NCBI RefSeq assembly: GCF_003313505.1
Contig: NZ_QMHO01000002.1
Location: 613,876-677,875 of the forward strand
Source: Pedobacter nanyangensis
GTDB taxonomy: Bacteria; Bacteroidota; Bacteroidia; Sphingobacteriales; Sphingobacteriaceae
Reading direction: 5' to 3'
Length of the DNA: 64,000 bases
The notes beneath the pieces are model-generated. The model was not told where the DNA came from and did no database searches. It was given only the letters and a program-made list of their open reading frames with translations. Below, one piece after another: positions 18,531 through 27,069 of this stretch. The translations under genes were made by a program, and so were the position numbers. Each line of letters begins with the position of its first letter. The first letter of the stretch is position 1.

Positions 18531-21500
18531 TTAAATACCTACCACTAAACGTACGCCATAAGTTCTAGTAGATGGCAACTGGCCAGTCTCAAAACCTTGC
18601 TGAATATCAGAGCCTGCTAAAGTACCAAATTCTGGGTCAAAGGCAGGCCATGGCGACCATATAAACAAGTTCCGTCCGTAAACGCCTAAAGTCATTCTGG
18701 TAAACCCTAGTTTTTTCAAAAAGCTCTTGTTAAATGAATAAGTGATGTTGGCTTCTCTAAATTTAAGATAATCGGTACTAAAAATACCACCTTCTGCCTG
18801 GTTATAGTAAAGTGAGTTATAATACTGTTCTATGTTGGTTGCTACCACATCATTTGGCCTATAAGCATCTATATAATTACCATTAACATCCTTTAACTGA
18901 ACAACTCCGGTTCCAACAACACCATTATACCTGCCCGGTAGGGTAATGGTTGATTTGCCCAAAGACGCCATACGCGCAAACGTGAATGAGTGTCCAACAG
19001 CTCCAAGCTGCGCATCAAACAACACATTTAAGGTTAATTGTTTGTAGGTAAAGCCCGTTCCAAAACTAAACCTAAATTTAGGGATCGTATTTCCCAAGTA
19101 CATCACGTCTGCTGTAGGTCTTGCAAAGCCAGTAGTGTCGTTAAAAACGATTTGGCCATCAGGCGAACGTAAAAACCCAGTTCCATAAAGGTCGCCCATG
19201 CTTCCCCCTACCTTGGCCACCACCTGGCCTGCATTTCCAAAACCTCCGGTACGAAGCACTACAGAACTATCCGCCAATTCCTTGATCTTATTTCTATTGG
19301 CTGTGAAAGTTCCATTTAAGGTCCAGCTAAAATTCTTTGTTTTGATAGCCGTAGCATTTACCGCAACCTCAAGGCCTTTATTATCTACACGCCCTACGTT
19401 AAAAACCCCTACGCTATAACCGGTAGATCTATCAATAATCCTGTTAAGGATTTGATTTTTAGTATTACCAGTATAGGCCGCTATATCAAAATTTAAACGA
19501 TTGTTAAATAATTTCAAGTCCAGCCCCAATTCTATGGTGGTTGTAATTAATGGTTTTAAGTTAGGGTTTGGTAAAATGGTTGGGTTGGTCATTACATTAC
19601 CAGGATACACATTATTAGCTGCAATCAGATAATTATACTCCGTACGATAAGGCACGGTGCTTCCACTACCAACCTGTGCCAGGGACGCTCTAAATTTCGC
19701 AAAGCTTATGGCTTTAGGCAGCTTCCAAAAATCAGATGCTATAAAAGAGAAACTTGCGGATGGATAAAAGAAACCCACATTATCAGTACGGGTTAAAGTA
19801 GCTAATGTACTATTCCAGTCCTGACGACCCGTTAAATCCAAAAATAAATAGTTTTTGTAAGAAAATGAAGCCGCCGCATAAAAGCTGTTGATTCTAAAGC
19901 GGGCCGTATCAGGTACATATACCAGAGAATTAATATTATTGTCCAGTCTGAAAACCCCGGGAACTTTAAGTCCATCTGCGCGTACTTCTAACCGGTTATA
20001 TTCGTTACGCATTTGACTACCTCCAAAACTAGCTGTCATATGAAAATCTTTATTGAATTTCTTGTCATATTTCAACATAAAATCTGCATTGATTTCATAA
20101 GAACGGATATTTGATTCCCGATACGATCCTTGTGCAAAGATACCACCCGAAGAAGTATCCCAAGGGCGCAACGTTCCGCGTGTATCCTTGTTGTAATCTG
20201 CCGAAGCCCTAACCATCAAGCTAAGTTCGTTGGTGAACTTATAATTGGCCTGAATATTACCCAACCAACCGTTACGTCTTTGCGTATTTAGATACTGTTC
20301 TGATATCGCATACGGACCTTCCGGAAAAGACGTGGTTAAATTTACAAATTGCTGTTGCTCTTTTCCCGTAACCCAATAATCTCTATACCAATCTGTATTG
20401 ATATTAGGCTGTGCAAAAATGAACCAATACATCAACGACTGGTTTCCATAACCAGTTGCAGGCAGGTTATCACTATTTCTGTTGCTATATTGGGCTTTAA
20501 AGTTTAGGCTTAATTTTTTGGTGATGTTTGTATTTGCATTCAAGGAAACATTTGTTCGTTCCAGTCCAGTGTTTGGCACGATCCATTCATTGCTACCATG
20601 GCTGGCAGTTAAACGTAAACCAACTTTTTTATAGGTACCGTCCAAACTTACCGAGTTCATCGATTCGAATCCTGTGATAAAAAACGCGTCAACCGGATCT
20701 TTGTAAGCTACCCAAGGCGTAAGCGATGTACCGCGTGTTTTGGTTGCAGGATCATACTGATAGAACTGATAGCCATCCGCGAAAGCGGGACCGTAAGTAG
20801 AACTTGTGTTTGCCACACCAAATTGATAAGAAGTAGAACCATAAGTTCCGGCTCCATATTCGTTTTGTCTTTCTGGACCACGATTGACATCTTCCCAAGA
20901 GCTATTGGAGGTAAAAGATATGCCCAGTGTTTTTCTGTTTTTTTGAGCAGACTTAGTAGTGATCAAAATAGCACCGTTAGCGCCTCTTTGACCATAAAGT
21001 GCTGAAGCTCCAGGCCCTTTTAACACTGTTACCGACTCGATATCATCAGGGTTTAAATCGTTCAAACCACTACCATAATCCACAGGCATGATATCTCCAG
21101 AAGTGCCATAAACCCCTCCACCGGTAGCAGCAGTTCTTTTTGAGCTACTCGATGCCACCACACCATCTATCACAATTAACGCCTCATTATCGCCGGTTAA
21201 ATTGTTTTCACCACGCAAGATAATTTTATTAGAAGCAGCTGGCCCGCTATTACGCACCAGGTTCAAACCAGCAACTTTTCCCGACAGAGCATCGGTCCAG
21301 TTACTTGCAATGGCATTGGTAACCTGGTTGCTATCAACCGTAGTAACCGCATAACCTAAGGCCCTAGCCTCCCTTTTTATGCCTAAAGCCGTAACTACCA
21401 CTGTATTTAATTCGTTGGTAGATGACTTCATGCTGATCGCAACACCGGTTTGCGCATTATCAAAAGTTCTGCTAACCGTTGCATAACCTATCATTGTGAA

Positions 21501-21848
21501 ACTAATTGTTGCACCTTTTGAGATATTAATGCTAAAATTACCTTTATCATCCGTTAGCCCAAGTACTTTCCTGGTATTATCGGTAATACTAACACCTGGT
21601 ATACCTGTACGGTCACCATTGTCAACCACAGTACCTTTTACCGTAATATTTTGTGAAGTAGTTTGTGCCACGGCTTCAAGCATCGTTAAAACTTGAAAAA
21701 GCAAAACAAATAGAAATGTCAATCCACTTACATTTCCATACGAACGCTTTTTTAAGGTACCGATTACAGAAAGCTGTGACTGCGGTTTGCTTTCGCTTTC
21801 CGCGGCATGTGGGCACATGCAAGCTTTGTGAGTAACTGTTTTGTTCAT
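18531..21848 (-). CDS. SusC/RagA-family TonB-linked outer-membrane transporter
   Basis: The 1105-aa protein has an unusually long N-terminus before a hydrophobic signal-like stretch (residues about 42-62), a carboxypeptidase-like domain (VKGTVVDNGDRTGIPGVSI, about 70-150), a plug domain (VTALGIKREARALGYAV, LVRNSGPAASNKIILRGENN) and a 22-strand barrel ending in TYGVRLVVGI. It imports nutrient across the outer membrane with TonB energy. The start at 21848 places about 40 residues ahead of the signal, common for this family; the basic TLKKRSYG just before it fits a signal n-region. It is first in an operon with susD and DUF5689, with a Pho-box-like promoter. Confidence 0.9.
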   Translation of the reverse strand: MNKTVTHKACMCPHAAESESKPQSQLSVIGTLKKRSYGNVSGLTFLFVLLFQVLTMLEAVAQTTSQNITVKGTVVDNGDRTGIPGVSITDNTRKVLGLTDDKGNFSINISKGATISFTMIGYATVSRTFDNAQTGVAISMKSSTNELNTVVVTALGIKREARALGYAVTTVDSNQVTNAIASNWTDALSGKVAGLNLVRNSGPAASNKIILRGENNLTGDNEALIVIDGVVASSSSKRTAATGGGVYGTSGDIMPVDYGSGLNDLNPDDIESVTVLKGPGASALYGQRGANGAILITTKSAQKNRKTLGISFTSNSSWEDVNRGPERQNEYGAGTYGSTSYQFGVANTSSTYGPAFADGYQFYQYDPATKTRGTSLTPWVAYKDPVDAFFITGFESMNSVSLDGTYKKVGLRLTASHGSNEWIVPNTGLERTNVSLNANTNITKKLSLNFKAQYSNRNSDNLPATGYGNQSLMYWFIFAQPNINTDWYRDYWVTGKEQQQFVNLTTSFPEGPYAISEQYLNTQRRNGWLGNIQANYKFTNELSLMVRASADYNKDTRGTLRPWDTSSGGIFAQGSYRESNIRSYEINADFMLKYDKKFNKDFHMTASFGGSQMRNEYNRLEVRADGLKVPGVFRLDNNINSLVYVPDTARFRINSFYAAASFSYKNYLFLDLTGRQDWNSTLATLTRTDNVGFFYPSASFSFIASDFWKLPKAISFAKFRASLAQVGSGSTVPYRTEYNYLIAANNVYPGNVMTNPTILPNPNLKPLITTTIELGLDLKLFNNRLNFDIAAYTGNTKNQILNRIIDRSTGYSVGVFNVGRVDNKGLEVAVNATAIKTKNFSWTLNGTFTANRNKIKELADSSVVLRTGGFGNAGQVVAKVGGSMGDLYGTGFLRSPDGQIVFNDTTGFARPTADVMYLGNTIPKFRFSFGTGFTYKQLTLNVLFDAQLGAVGHSFTFARMASLGKSTITLPGRYNGVVGTGVVQLKDVNGNYIDAYRPNDVVATNIEQYYNSLYYNQAEGGIFSTDYLKFREANITYSFNKSFLKKLGFTRMTLGVYGRNLFIWSPWPAFDPEFGTLAGSDIQQGFETGQLPSTRTYGVRLVVGI

Positions 21849-21904
21849 AATTAATTTATATCGGGTTATTTACTAGTTTCAATTATAATTTATCCCGATT
21901 GCCG

Positions 21905-21912
21905 CAAAACTA
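21905..21912 (-). promoter_or_regulatory. -7 box of the susC operon
   Basis: On the minus strand the sequence reads TAGTTTTG, fitting TAnnTTTG. A start near 21898 would give a leader of about 50 nt. A TTTG -33 box is missing; that position is taken by the TTAAC repeats, which suggests that the promoter needs an activator. Confidence 0.5.
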
Positions 21913-21923
21913 GGTCACCTTTG

Positions 21924-21950
21924 TTAACTATATATTAACTAGAGGTTAAC
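21924..21950 (-). promoter_or_regulatory. Three TTAAC repeats with 11-bp period (Pho-box-like)
   Basis: TTAAC occurs at 21924, 21935 and 21946, exactly 11 bp apart, that is, on one face of the helix. The array starts 11 bp upstream of the susC -7 box. PhoB/PhoP-type response regulators bind direct repeats with this period, and Gram-positive PhoP recognises TTAACA-like units. The match to a Pho box is by pattern only; another OmpR-family regulator could also use it. Confidence 0.45.
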
Positions 21951-22181
21951 CTATTTGAAACAATTCGCAATTACAATTTGTATTATTTTATTCAAATATA
22001 GAATAATAAACAATAAATAAAAACAAATTGAAACTAAAGATAATTTATAAATATCCAAAAAAAATATAAAAAAGGCCTAAATTAAGCAGTTAGCGCAATA
22101 AAGGCCTGCTATGGATGTTCATTTAAAATAAAAAGTATAGAAATATAGAGACACGAGCAACAACTCGAAAACAAACAAAAC

Positions 22182-22209
22182 AAAAAAAAGCGCAATGGTA
22201 TATTGCACT
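22182..22209 (-). terminator. Terminator of the glpR-like gene
   Basis: On the minus strand AGTGCAAT and ATTGCGCT pair (one G-U) around a 5-nt loop and run into seven T residues. It follows the regulator stop at 22234 by 24 bp. Confidence 0.75.
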
Positions 22210-22233
22210 TTGATAGGATATCGGTTTAAATGG

Positions 22234-23001
22234 CTAGACCATCGTAACCGTAATACCCAAACCTTCTAAATGGTTAATCATTTGCTGAGAGATGCCTTTA
22301 TCCGTGATGATATGGTCAACATCCTCAAAACCACATATTTTACCAAAGCCCCTTTTGCCAAACTTTGTAGAATCGGCCAGCACCACCACTTTTTGGGAAA
22401 CCTTGATCATTTGCCTATTTAAATGTGCTTCCATGGCGTTGGTAGTGGTAAAACCGTGCTCAAGGTCAATGCCATCTACCCCTAAAAACAGGGTGCTAAA
22501 ATAAAAATCCTGCAATACCTGCTCCGCATAAGCGCCCATCACCGAAGATGAACTTTTCCTTAGCAAACCACCCAACTGGATTACCTCAACCTCCGGATTG
22601 CGCAAAAATTCTATAGATATATTTAAGGAAGAAGTTACCACCGTTAGATTAAGGCCAGTTGGAATGTTTTTGGCGAAATACAACAAGGTAGTACCCGAGG
22701 CAACCACTATGGAATCGTTCTCTTTCAGCAACTTGGTTGCCGCAATCCCTATCTTGTTCTTTTCGTTCGACTGCATCTTCTCCTTTTCGTTTACCGGACG
22801 ATCAACCGCATATGGATTGTTCAAGGTAGCGCCACCATGAGTCCTGAAAAGCAAGTTTTTATCTTCCAGCAACTTTAAATCCTTTCGAATAGTCACCGAA
22901 GACACTTTCAGCTCCTTACAAAGCTCCACAACATTAATATATTGATCTTGATGGATACGATTAAGTATAAATTGATGCCTTTCGGCAAGCGTCATGCTCA
23001 T
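22234..23001 (-). CDS. glpR: DeoR/GlpR-family repressor
   Basis: The start at 23001 (MSMTLAERHQFILNRI) gives a 255-aa protein. Upstream in-frame codons to 23052 encode a Leu/Ile-rich stretch unlike DeoR proteins. An N-terminal DeoR HTH (ELCKELKVSSVTIRKDLKLLEDKNLLFRTHGG, of which SSVTIRKDL is the recognition helix) is followed by the DeoR sensor domain (VASGTTLLYFAKNI, GGLLRKSSSSVMG, FLGVDGID, DSTKFGKRGF). GlpR-type members sense glycerol-3-phosphate or another sugar phosphate. Divergence from glpDKF and proximity to the SusCD/GlpT genes make it the probable controller of the whole locus. Confidence 0.87.
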   Translation of the reverse strand: MSMTLAERHQFILNRIHQDQYINVVELCKELKVSSVTIRKDLKLLEDKNLLFRTHGGATLNNPYAVDRPVNEKEKMQSNEKNKIGIAATKLLKENDSIVVASGTTLLYFAKNIPTGLNLTVVTSSLNISIEFLRNPEVEVIQLGGLLRKSSSSVMGAYAEQVLQDFYFSTLFLGVDGIDLEHGFTTTNAMEAHLNRQMIKVSQKVVVLADSTKFGKRGFGKICGFEDVDHIITDKGISQQMINHLEGLGITVTMV

Positions 23002-23147
23002 AGCGTTTACATTTAATCGCAAGTTAATAATTAATACAAATACCCTCATCATATTTATTGCAGAAAAAATATTTTTAGCAAAGTATTTATTATTTCGATT
23101 TTGATTACTTATAATTGCTTATTGTTTCGTTTTATTACAATTTAACT

Positions 23148-24740
23148 ATGCAAAGAATACACAAACATAACCTAGTTGACAAATCCGAGTGGGACATCAT
23201 TATTATAGGCGGAGGCGCAACAGGTCTTGGAACCGCATTAGATGCTGCCAGCAGAGGATTAAAAACCTTGTTGGTTGAACAGGCAGACTTTGCAAAAGGA
23301 ACGTCAAGCAGAAGCACCAAATTGGTTCACGGCGGGGTTAGATATCTAGCGCAGGGCGACATCGCATTGGTAAAACATGCACTGAAGGAAAGAGGCTTAA
23401 TGCAAAAAAACGCTGCCCACCTGGTACATAAAGAGGAGTTTCTCATCCCTTGTTATGATTGGTTTTCTGTTGCCAAATACCTTATCGGACTGAAACTATA
23501 CGATTGGCTTGCGGGCCGCTTCAGTTTCGGAACTTCGAAGTTTTTCTCTAAAAACGAAACTTTGCGAATTATGCCAGGAGTTAAGGAACATGGCCTTAAA
23601 GGTGCTATCCGATATTTCGACGGACGTTTTGATGATGCAAGACTGGCCATCAACTTAGCGCAAACAGCCAAAGAACAGGGTGCTACCTTGATCAATTATA
23701 TGAAAGTGACCAATTTGATTAAGAACAATGATCAAATCATCGGTATCACCACCATCGACACCATCAACAACGAAACCTTTAACCTATACGGCAAAGTAGT
23801 GATCAATGCCACAGGTGTATTTGTGGATGAGATCCTACAGATGAGCAATGCCGAGGCCAAAAAGACTGTTAGACCAAGCCAAGGTGTACATATTGTTTTA
23901 AAAAAGGAATTTTTGAATAGCGATTCTGCGCTGATGATTCCAAAAACATCCGATGGAAGGGTTCTTTTTGCGGTACAGTGGCATAACCATTTATTGGTAG
24001 GCACCACCGACACCCCTTTAGATGAACATAGCCTGGAACCCAGGGCACTGAAAGAAGAGACAGATTTTATTTTAAATACGGCGGCAAGCTATTTCAAAAC
24101 AAAGCCTACGGAAAGCGATATCTTAAGTGTTTTTTCTGGGTTGCGCCCACTGGCCGCCCCTACCGACGGCAATGCGAACAGCACAAAAGAAATTAGCAGG
24201 GACCATAAATTAATGGTTTCGGCAAAAGGCCTTATCACCATTACCGGAGGCAAGTGGACCACTTATCGCCGCATGGCTGAAGAAACGGTTAACCTGGCCA
24301 TTAAGGAAGCAAAACTACCAACAACCGCCTGCAAAACAGTTGATTTGCCCATTCACGGCTGTAATGAAAGCACCGACCATAACTACCTGAACATTTACGG
24401 AACGGACCGGGCAAACATTGAAGCGCTGACGAAACAAAGGCCGGAACTGGCCCAAAAGCTACATGCCGATTTCCCTTACACTTTTGCCGAGGTAGTTTGG
24501 AGCGTTAAAAACGAAATGGCAGAAACGGTAGAGGACATTTTGAGCAGACGACTAAGGGTGCTGATCATAGATGCAAAGGCGGCCATAGAAATGAGCACAA
24601 CTGTAGCCGCTATTATGGCCAATGAAACAGGTGCCAGCAAGCAATGGGAAGATGAACAAGTAGAATCTTTTATTAAATTAGCAGAAGGATATACCTACAA
24701 AGCAAAAAATAAGAAAGAAAATCCGGTTTTAACGGAATAA
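23148..24740 (+). CDS. glpD: Aerobic glycerol-3-phosphate dehydrogenase
   Basis: This FAD enzyme oxidises glycerol-3-phosphate to dihydroxyacetone phosphate and passes electrons to the quinone pool at the inner membrane. The start ATG 23148 (MQRIHKHNLV) gives 530 aa; an upstream TTG at 23115 is unlikely. The dinucleotide motif is IIIIGGGATGLGTALDAASRG, cut here to GGGATGLG at residues about 21-28, followed by GTSSRSTKLVHGGVRYL. The substrate site includes SGLRPLAAP and GGKWTTYRRMAEE. The C-terminal domain (ETVEDILSRRLRVL) is complete. It is first in the glpD-glpK-glpF set. Confidence 0.94.
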   Translation: MQRIHKHNLVDKSEWDIIIIGGGATGLGTALDAASRGLKTLLVEQADFAKGTSSRSTKLVHGGVRYLAQGDIALVKHALKERGLMQKNAAHLVHKEEFLIPCYDWFSVAKYLIGLKLYDWLAGRFSFGTSKFFSKNETLRIMPGVKEHGLKGAIRYFDGRFDDARLAINLAQTAKEQGATLINYMKVTNLIKNNDQIIGITTIDTINNETFNLYGKVVINATGVFVDEILQMSNAEAKKTVRPSQGVHIVLKKEFLNSDSALMIPKTSDGRVLFAVQWHNHLLVGTTDTPLDEHSLEPRALKEETDFILNTAASYFKTKPTESDILSVFSGLRPLAAPTDGNANSTKEISRDHKLMVSAKGLITITGGKWTTYRRMAEETVNLAIKEAKLPTTACKTVDLPIHGCNESTDHNYLNIYGTDRANIEALTKQRPELAQKLHADFPYTFAEVVWSVKNEMAETVEDILSRRLRVLIIDAKAAIEMSTTVAAIMANETGASKQWEDEQVESFIKLAEGYTYKAKNKKENPVLTE

Positions 24741-24764
24741 GCTTTCCAAACCAATATATAAACT

Positions 24765-26252
24765 ATGAGCAATTATATCTTATCTCTTGACCAAGGGACC
24801 ACAAGTTCACGTGCCATTATCTTTAATCACAGTGGCGAAATAATTGCCATAGCCCAAAAGGAATTTACGCAGATATATCCTGAGGCTGGATGGGTTGAAC
24901 ATGACCCGAACGAGATTTGGTCAACACAGTTAGCCGTTGCCACCGAAGCTATTGCCAAAGCTAATTTAACCGCCACCGATATTAAGGCCATTGGCATTAC
25001 CAACCAGCGGGAAACAACCGTTGTTTGGGATAAACGTACCGGAAAGCCCGTTTACAATGCTATTGTTTGGCAAGATAGGAGAACTTCTGAATACTGCAAT
25101 TCAGTCAAACAACAAGGCTTATCTCAAACAATACAAGGGAAAACTGGTCTAATCATCGATTCATATTTCTCAGCCACCAAGGTTAGATGGATTTTAGAAA
25201 ATGTGGAAGGTGCCAGAGAAAAAGCAGAAAAAGGAGAATTGGCCTTTGGCACCATAGACAGTTGGCTAATCTGGAATTTAACTGCGGGCAAAGTTCACGT
25301 TACTGATGTAAGCAACGCTTCACGTACGATGCTTTACAACATCCATTCGCTATCATGGGACGATGATTTACTAACATGGTTCGGTATCCCTAAATCTATG
25401 CTGCCCGAAGTGAAATCATCGAGTGAAGTTTACGGTACTACGGCAGGGAACATCCTGGCTGCACAACTTCCCATTGCTGGCATTGCCGGCGACCAACAGT
25501 CGGCCTTGTTTGGGCAAATGTGCACACAAACCGGAATGGTTAAAAACACCTACGGAACGGGCTGCTTTATGCTCATGAATATTGGCAAAACACCCAAAAC
25601 TTCCACCAACAACCTGCTTACCACCATCGCATGGCAAATTAATGGCGAAGTTAACTATGCCCTAGAAGGCAGTATTTTTATCGCTGGCGCAATTGTACAA
25701 TGGCTAAGGGACGAACTGGGCTTGATTGAAAAATCAGCAGATGTGGAGTTGCTTGCGCAACAGGTTAACGATACCCAAGGCGTTTACATTGTTCCGGCCT
25801 TTGCCGGATTGGGAGCACCCTATTGGAACCAAGAAGCCCGAGGCACCATTACCGGAATTACCCGTGGCACTAACAAATCACACATGGCTAGGGCTGCTTT
25901 AGAAAGCATTGCCTACCAAACCATGGATGTTTTAAACGCCATGCAGGCTGATGCTGGCACTCCTATCTCGGAACTAAGGGTAGATGGCGGCGCAACAGCC
26001 AACAACCTATTGATGCAGTTTCAGGCTGATTTATTGAACTGTAAAGTGGTACGTCCAGCAGTAACCGAAGTAACGGCCATAGGTGCTGCCTACTTAGCGG
26101 GGCTAGCCACAGGTTTTTGGAAAAACATTGATGAAATCAGATCTCAGTGGCAAGTGAACAAAGCCTTTACCGCTAATGCAAACCTCGACAACAGCAAGCG
26201 CATCAGCGGTTGGAAAAAAGCCGTTAGGGCTGCCATTGCAAATACGGAGTAA
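24765..26252 (+). CDS. glpK: Glycerol kinase
   Basis: This cytoplasmic enzyme phosphorylates glycerol to glycerol-3-phosphate with ATP. The 495-aa protein shows the FGGY kinase blocks [11 protein letters not shown] near the N-terminus, [45 protein letters not shown] and [16 protein letters not shown], the last in the ATP-binding half. The length fits GlpK. It follows glpD by 24 bp and precedes glpF by 82 bp, so glycerol entering through GlpF or glycerol-3-phosphate entering through GlpT joins the same pathway. Confidence 0.96.
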   Translation: MSNYILSLDQGTTSSRAIIFNHSGEIIAIAQKEFTQIYPEAGWVEHDPNEIWSTQLAVATEAIAKANLTATDIKAIGITNQRETTVVWDKRTGKPVYNAIVWQDRRTSEYCNSVKQQGLSQTIQGKTGLIIDSYFSATKVRWILENVEGAREKAEKGELAFGTIDSWLIWNLTAGKVHVTDVSNASRTMLYNIHSLSWDDDLLTWFGIPKSMLPEVKSSSEVYGTTAGNILAAQLPIAGIAGDQQSALFGQMCTQTGMVKNTYGTGCFMLMNIGKTPKTSTNNLLTTIAWQINGEVNYALEGSIFIAGAIVQWLRDELGLIEKSADVELLAQQVNDTQGVYIVPAFAGLGAPYWNQEARGTITGITRGTNKSHMARAALESIAYQTMDVLNAMQADAGTPISELRVDGGATANNLLMQFQADLLNCKVVRPAVTEVTAIGAAYLAGLATGFWKNIDEIRSQWQVNKAFTANANLDNSKRISGWKKAVRAAIANTE

Positions 26253-26334
26253 TAGCCAGTTCACAACTGAATGTTTTAGCTGGCACATTTTAACAATCAA
26301 CCAAATAACCAGTTCATACAACTAACCAATTCTT

Positions 26335-27069
26335 ATGAACATTTACGCTTCAGAATTTATAGGTACAGCCATCATGATTTTATTAGGAAATGGTGTAGTG
26401 GCTAATGTGGTACTAAAAGAAACCAAAGGTAACAACAGCGGTTGGATAGTAATTACAACTGCCTGGGCATTGGCCGTATTTGTAGCAGTGGTAATTGCCG
26501 GCCCGCACAGCGGAGCCCATTTAAACCCTGCTGTAACGTTAGCCTTGGCCATTACAAATACTTTTGAATGGGCCAAAGTACCTTATTATGTACTTGCACA
26601 ACTAGGCGGCGCCATGACGGGCTCTTTATTGGTGTGGCTTTTTTACAAAGATCATTTTGATGTAACGGAAGACAAAGGGCTCAAAGCAGCCCCTTTTGCC
26701 ACTGGACCAGCCATTGCCAATAAAGTTTCAAATTTGTTTTCTGAAATTGTAGGCACCTTTGTACTGATTTTTGCGATTTTTTACATTACCGGAGGTGAGT
26801 TGGGCAGTGATAAAACCCCCATAGGTTTAGGCTCTGTTGGGGCACTTCCTGTAGCTTTTTTAGTTTGGGTAATTGGTTTGAGCTTAGGTGGAACTACCGG
26901 TTATGCGATAAATCCTGCGAGAGACCTGGGCCCTCGAATTGTACACAGCATCATCCCTATGAAAGGAAAGGGCCACAGCAATTGGAGCTACGCTTGGGTA
27001 CCCGTTATTGGTCCAATAATAGGCTCCAGCTTGGCCGCATTGCTCTATCTGTTTCTAAAAATCAATTAA
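26335..27069 (+). CDS. glpF: Glycerol facilitator (aquaporin family)
   Basis: The 244-aa inner-membrane channel has six helices and two half-helices with NPA boxes: GAHLNPAVTLAL in the first half and YAINPARDLGPR in the second. The Asp after NPAR is typical of glycerol-conducting members, separating it from water-only aquaporins. It follows glpK on the same strand. Its stop codon overlaps the last bases of the convergent hybrid histidine kinase gene by 8 bp, and no terminator is visible between them. Confidence 0.93.
   Translation: MNIYASEFIGTAIMILLGNGVVANVVLKETKGNNSGWIVITTAWALAVFVAVVIAGPHSGAHLNPAVTLALAITNTFEWAKVPYYVLAQLGGAMTGSLLVWLFYKDHFDVTEDKGLKAAPFATGPAIANKVSNLFSEIVGTFVLIFAIFYITGGELGSDKTPIGLGSVGALPVAFLVWVIGLSLGGTTGYAINPARDLGPRIVHSIIPMKGKGHSNWSYAWVPVIGPIIGSSLAALLYLFLKIN

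Larger units (their letters stand above)
21849..22233. other. AT-rich intergenic region between susC and glpR
   Basis: No gene is seen here. From left to right it holds the susC leader, a minus-strand -7 box (21905-21912), a TTAAC triplet repeat (21924-21950), a long AT-rich stretch, and the glpR terminator at 22182-22209. Two AGGCCT words about 30 bp apart (22070-22110) have no clear meaning. Confidence 0.6.
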
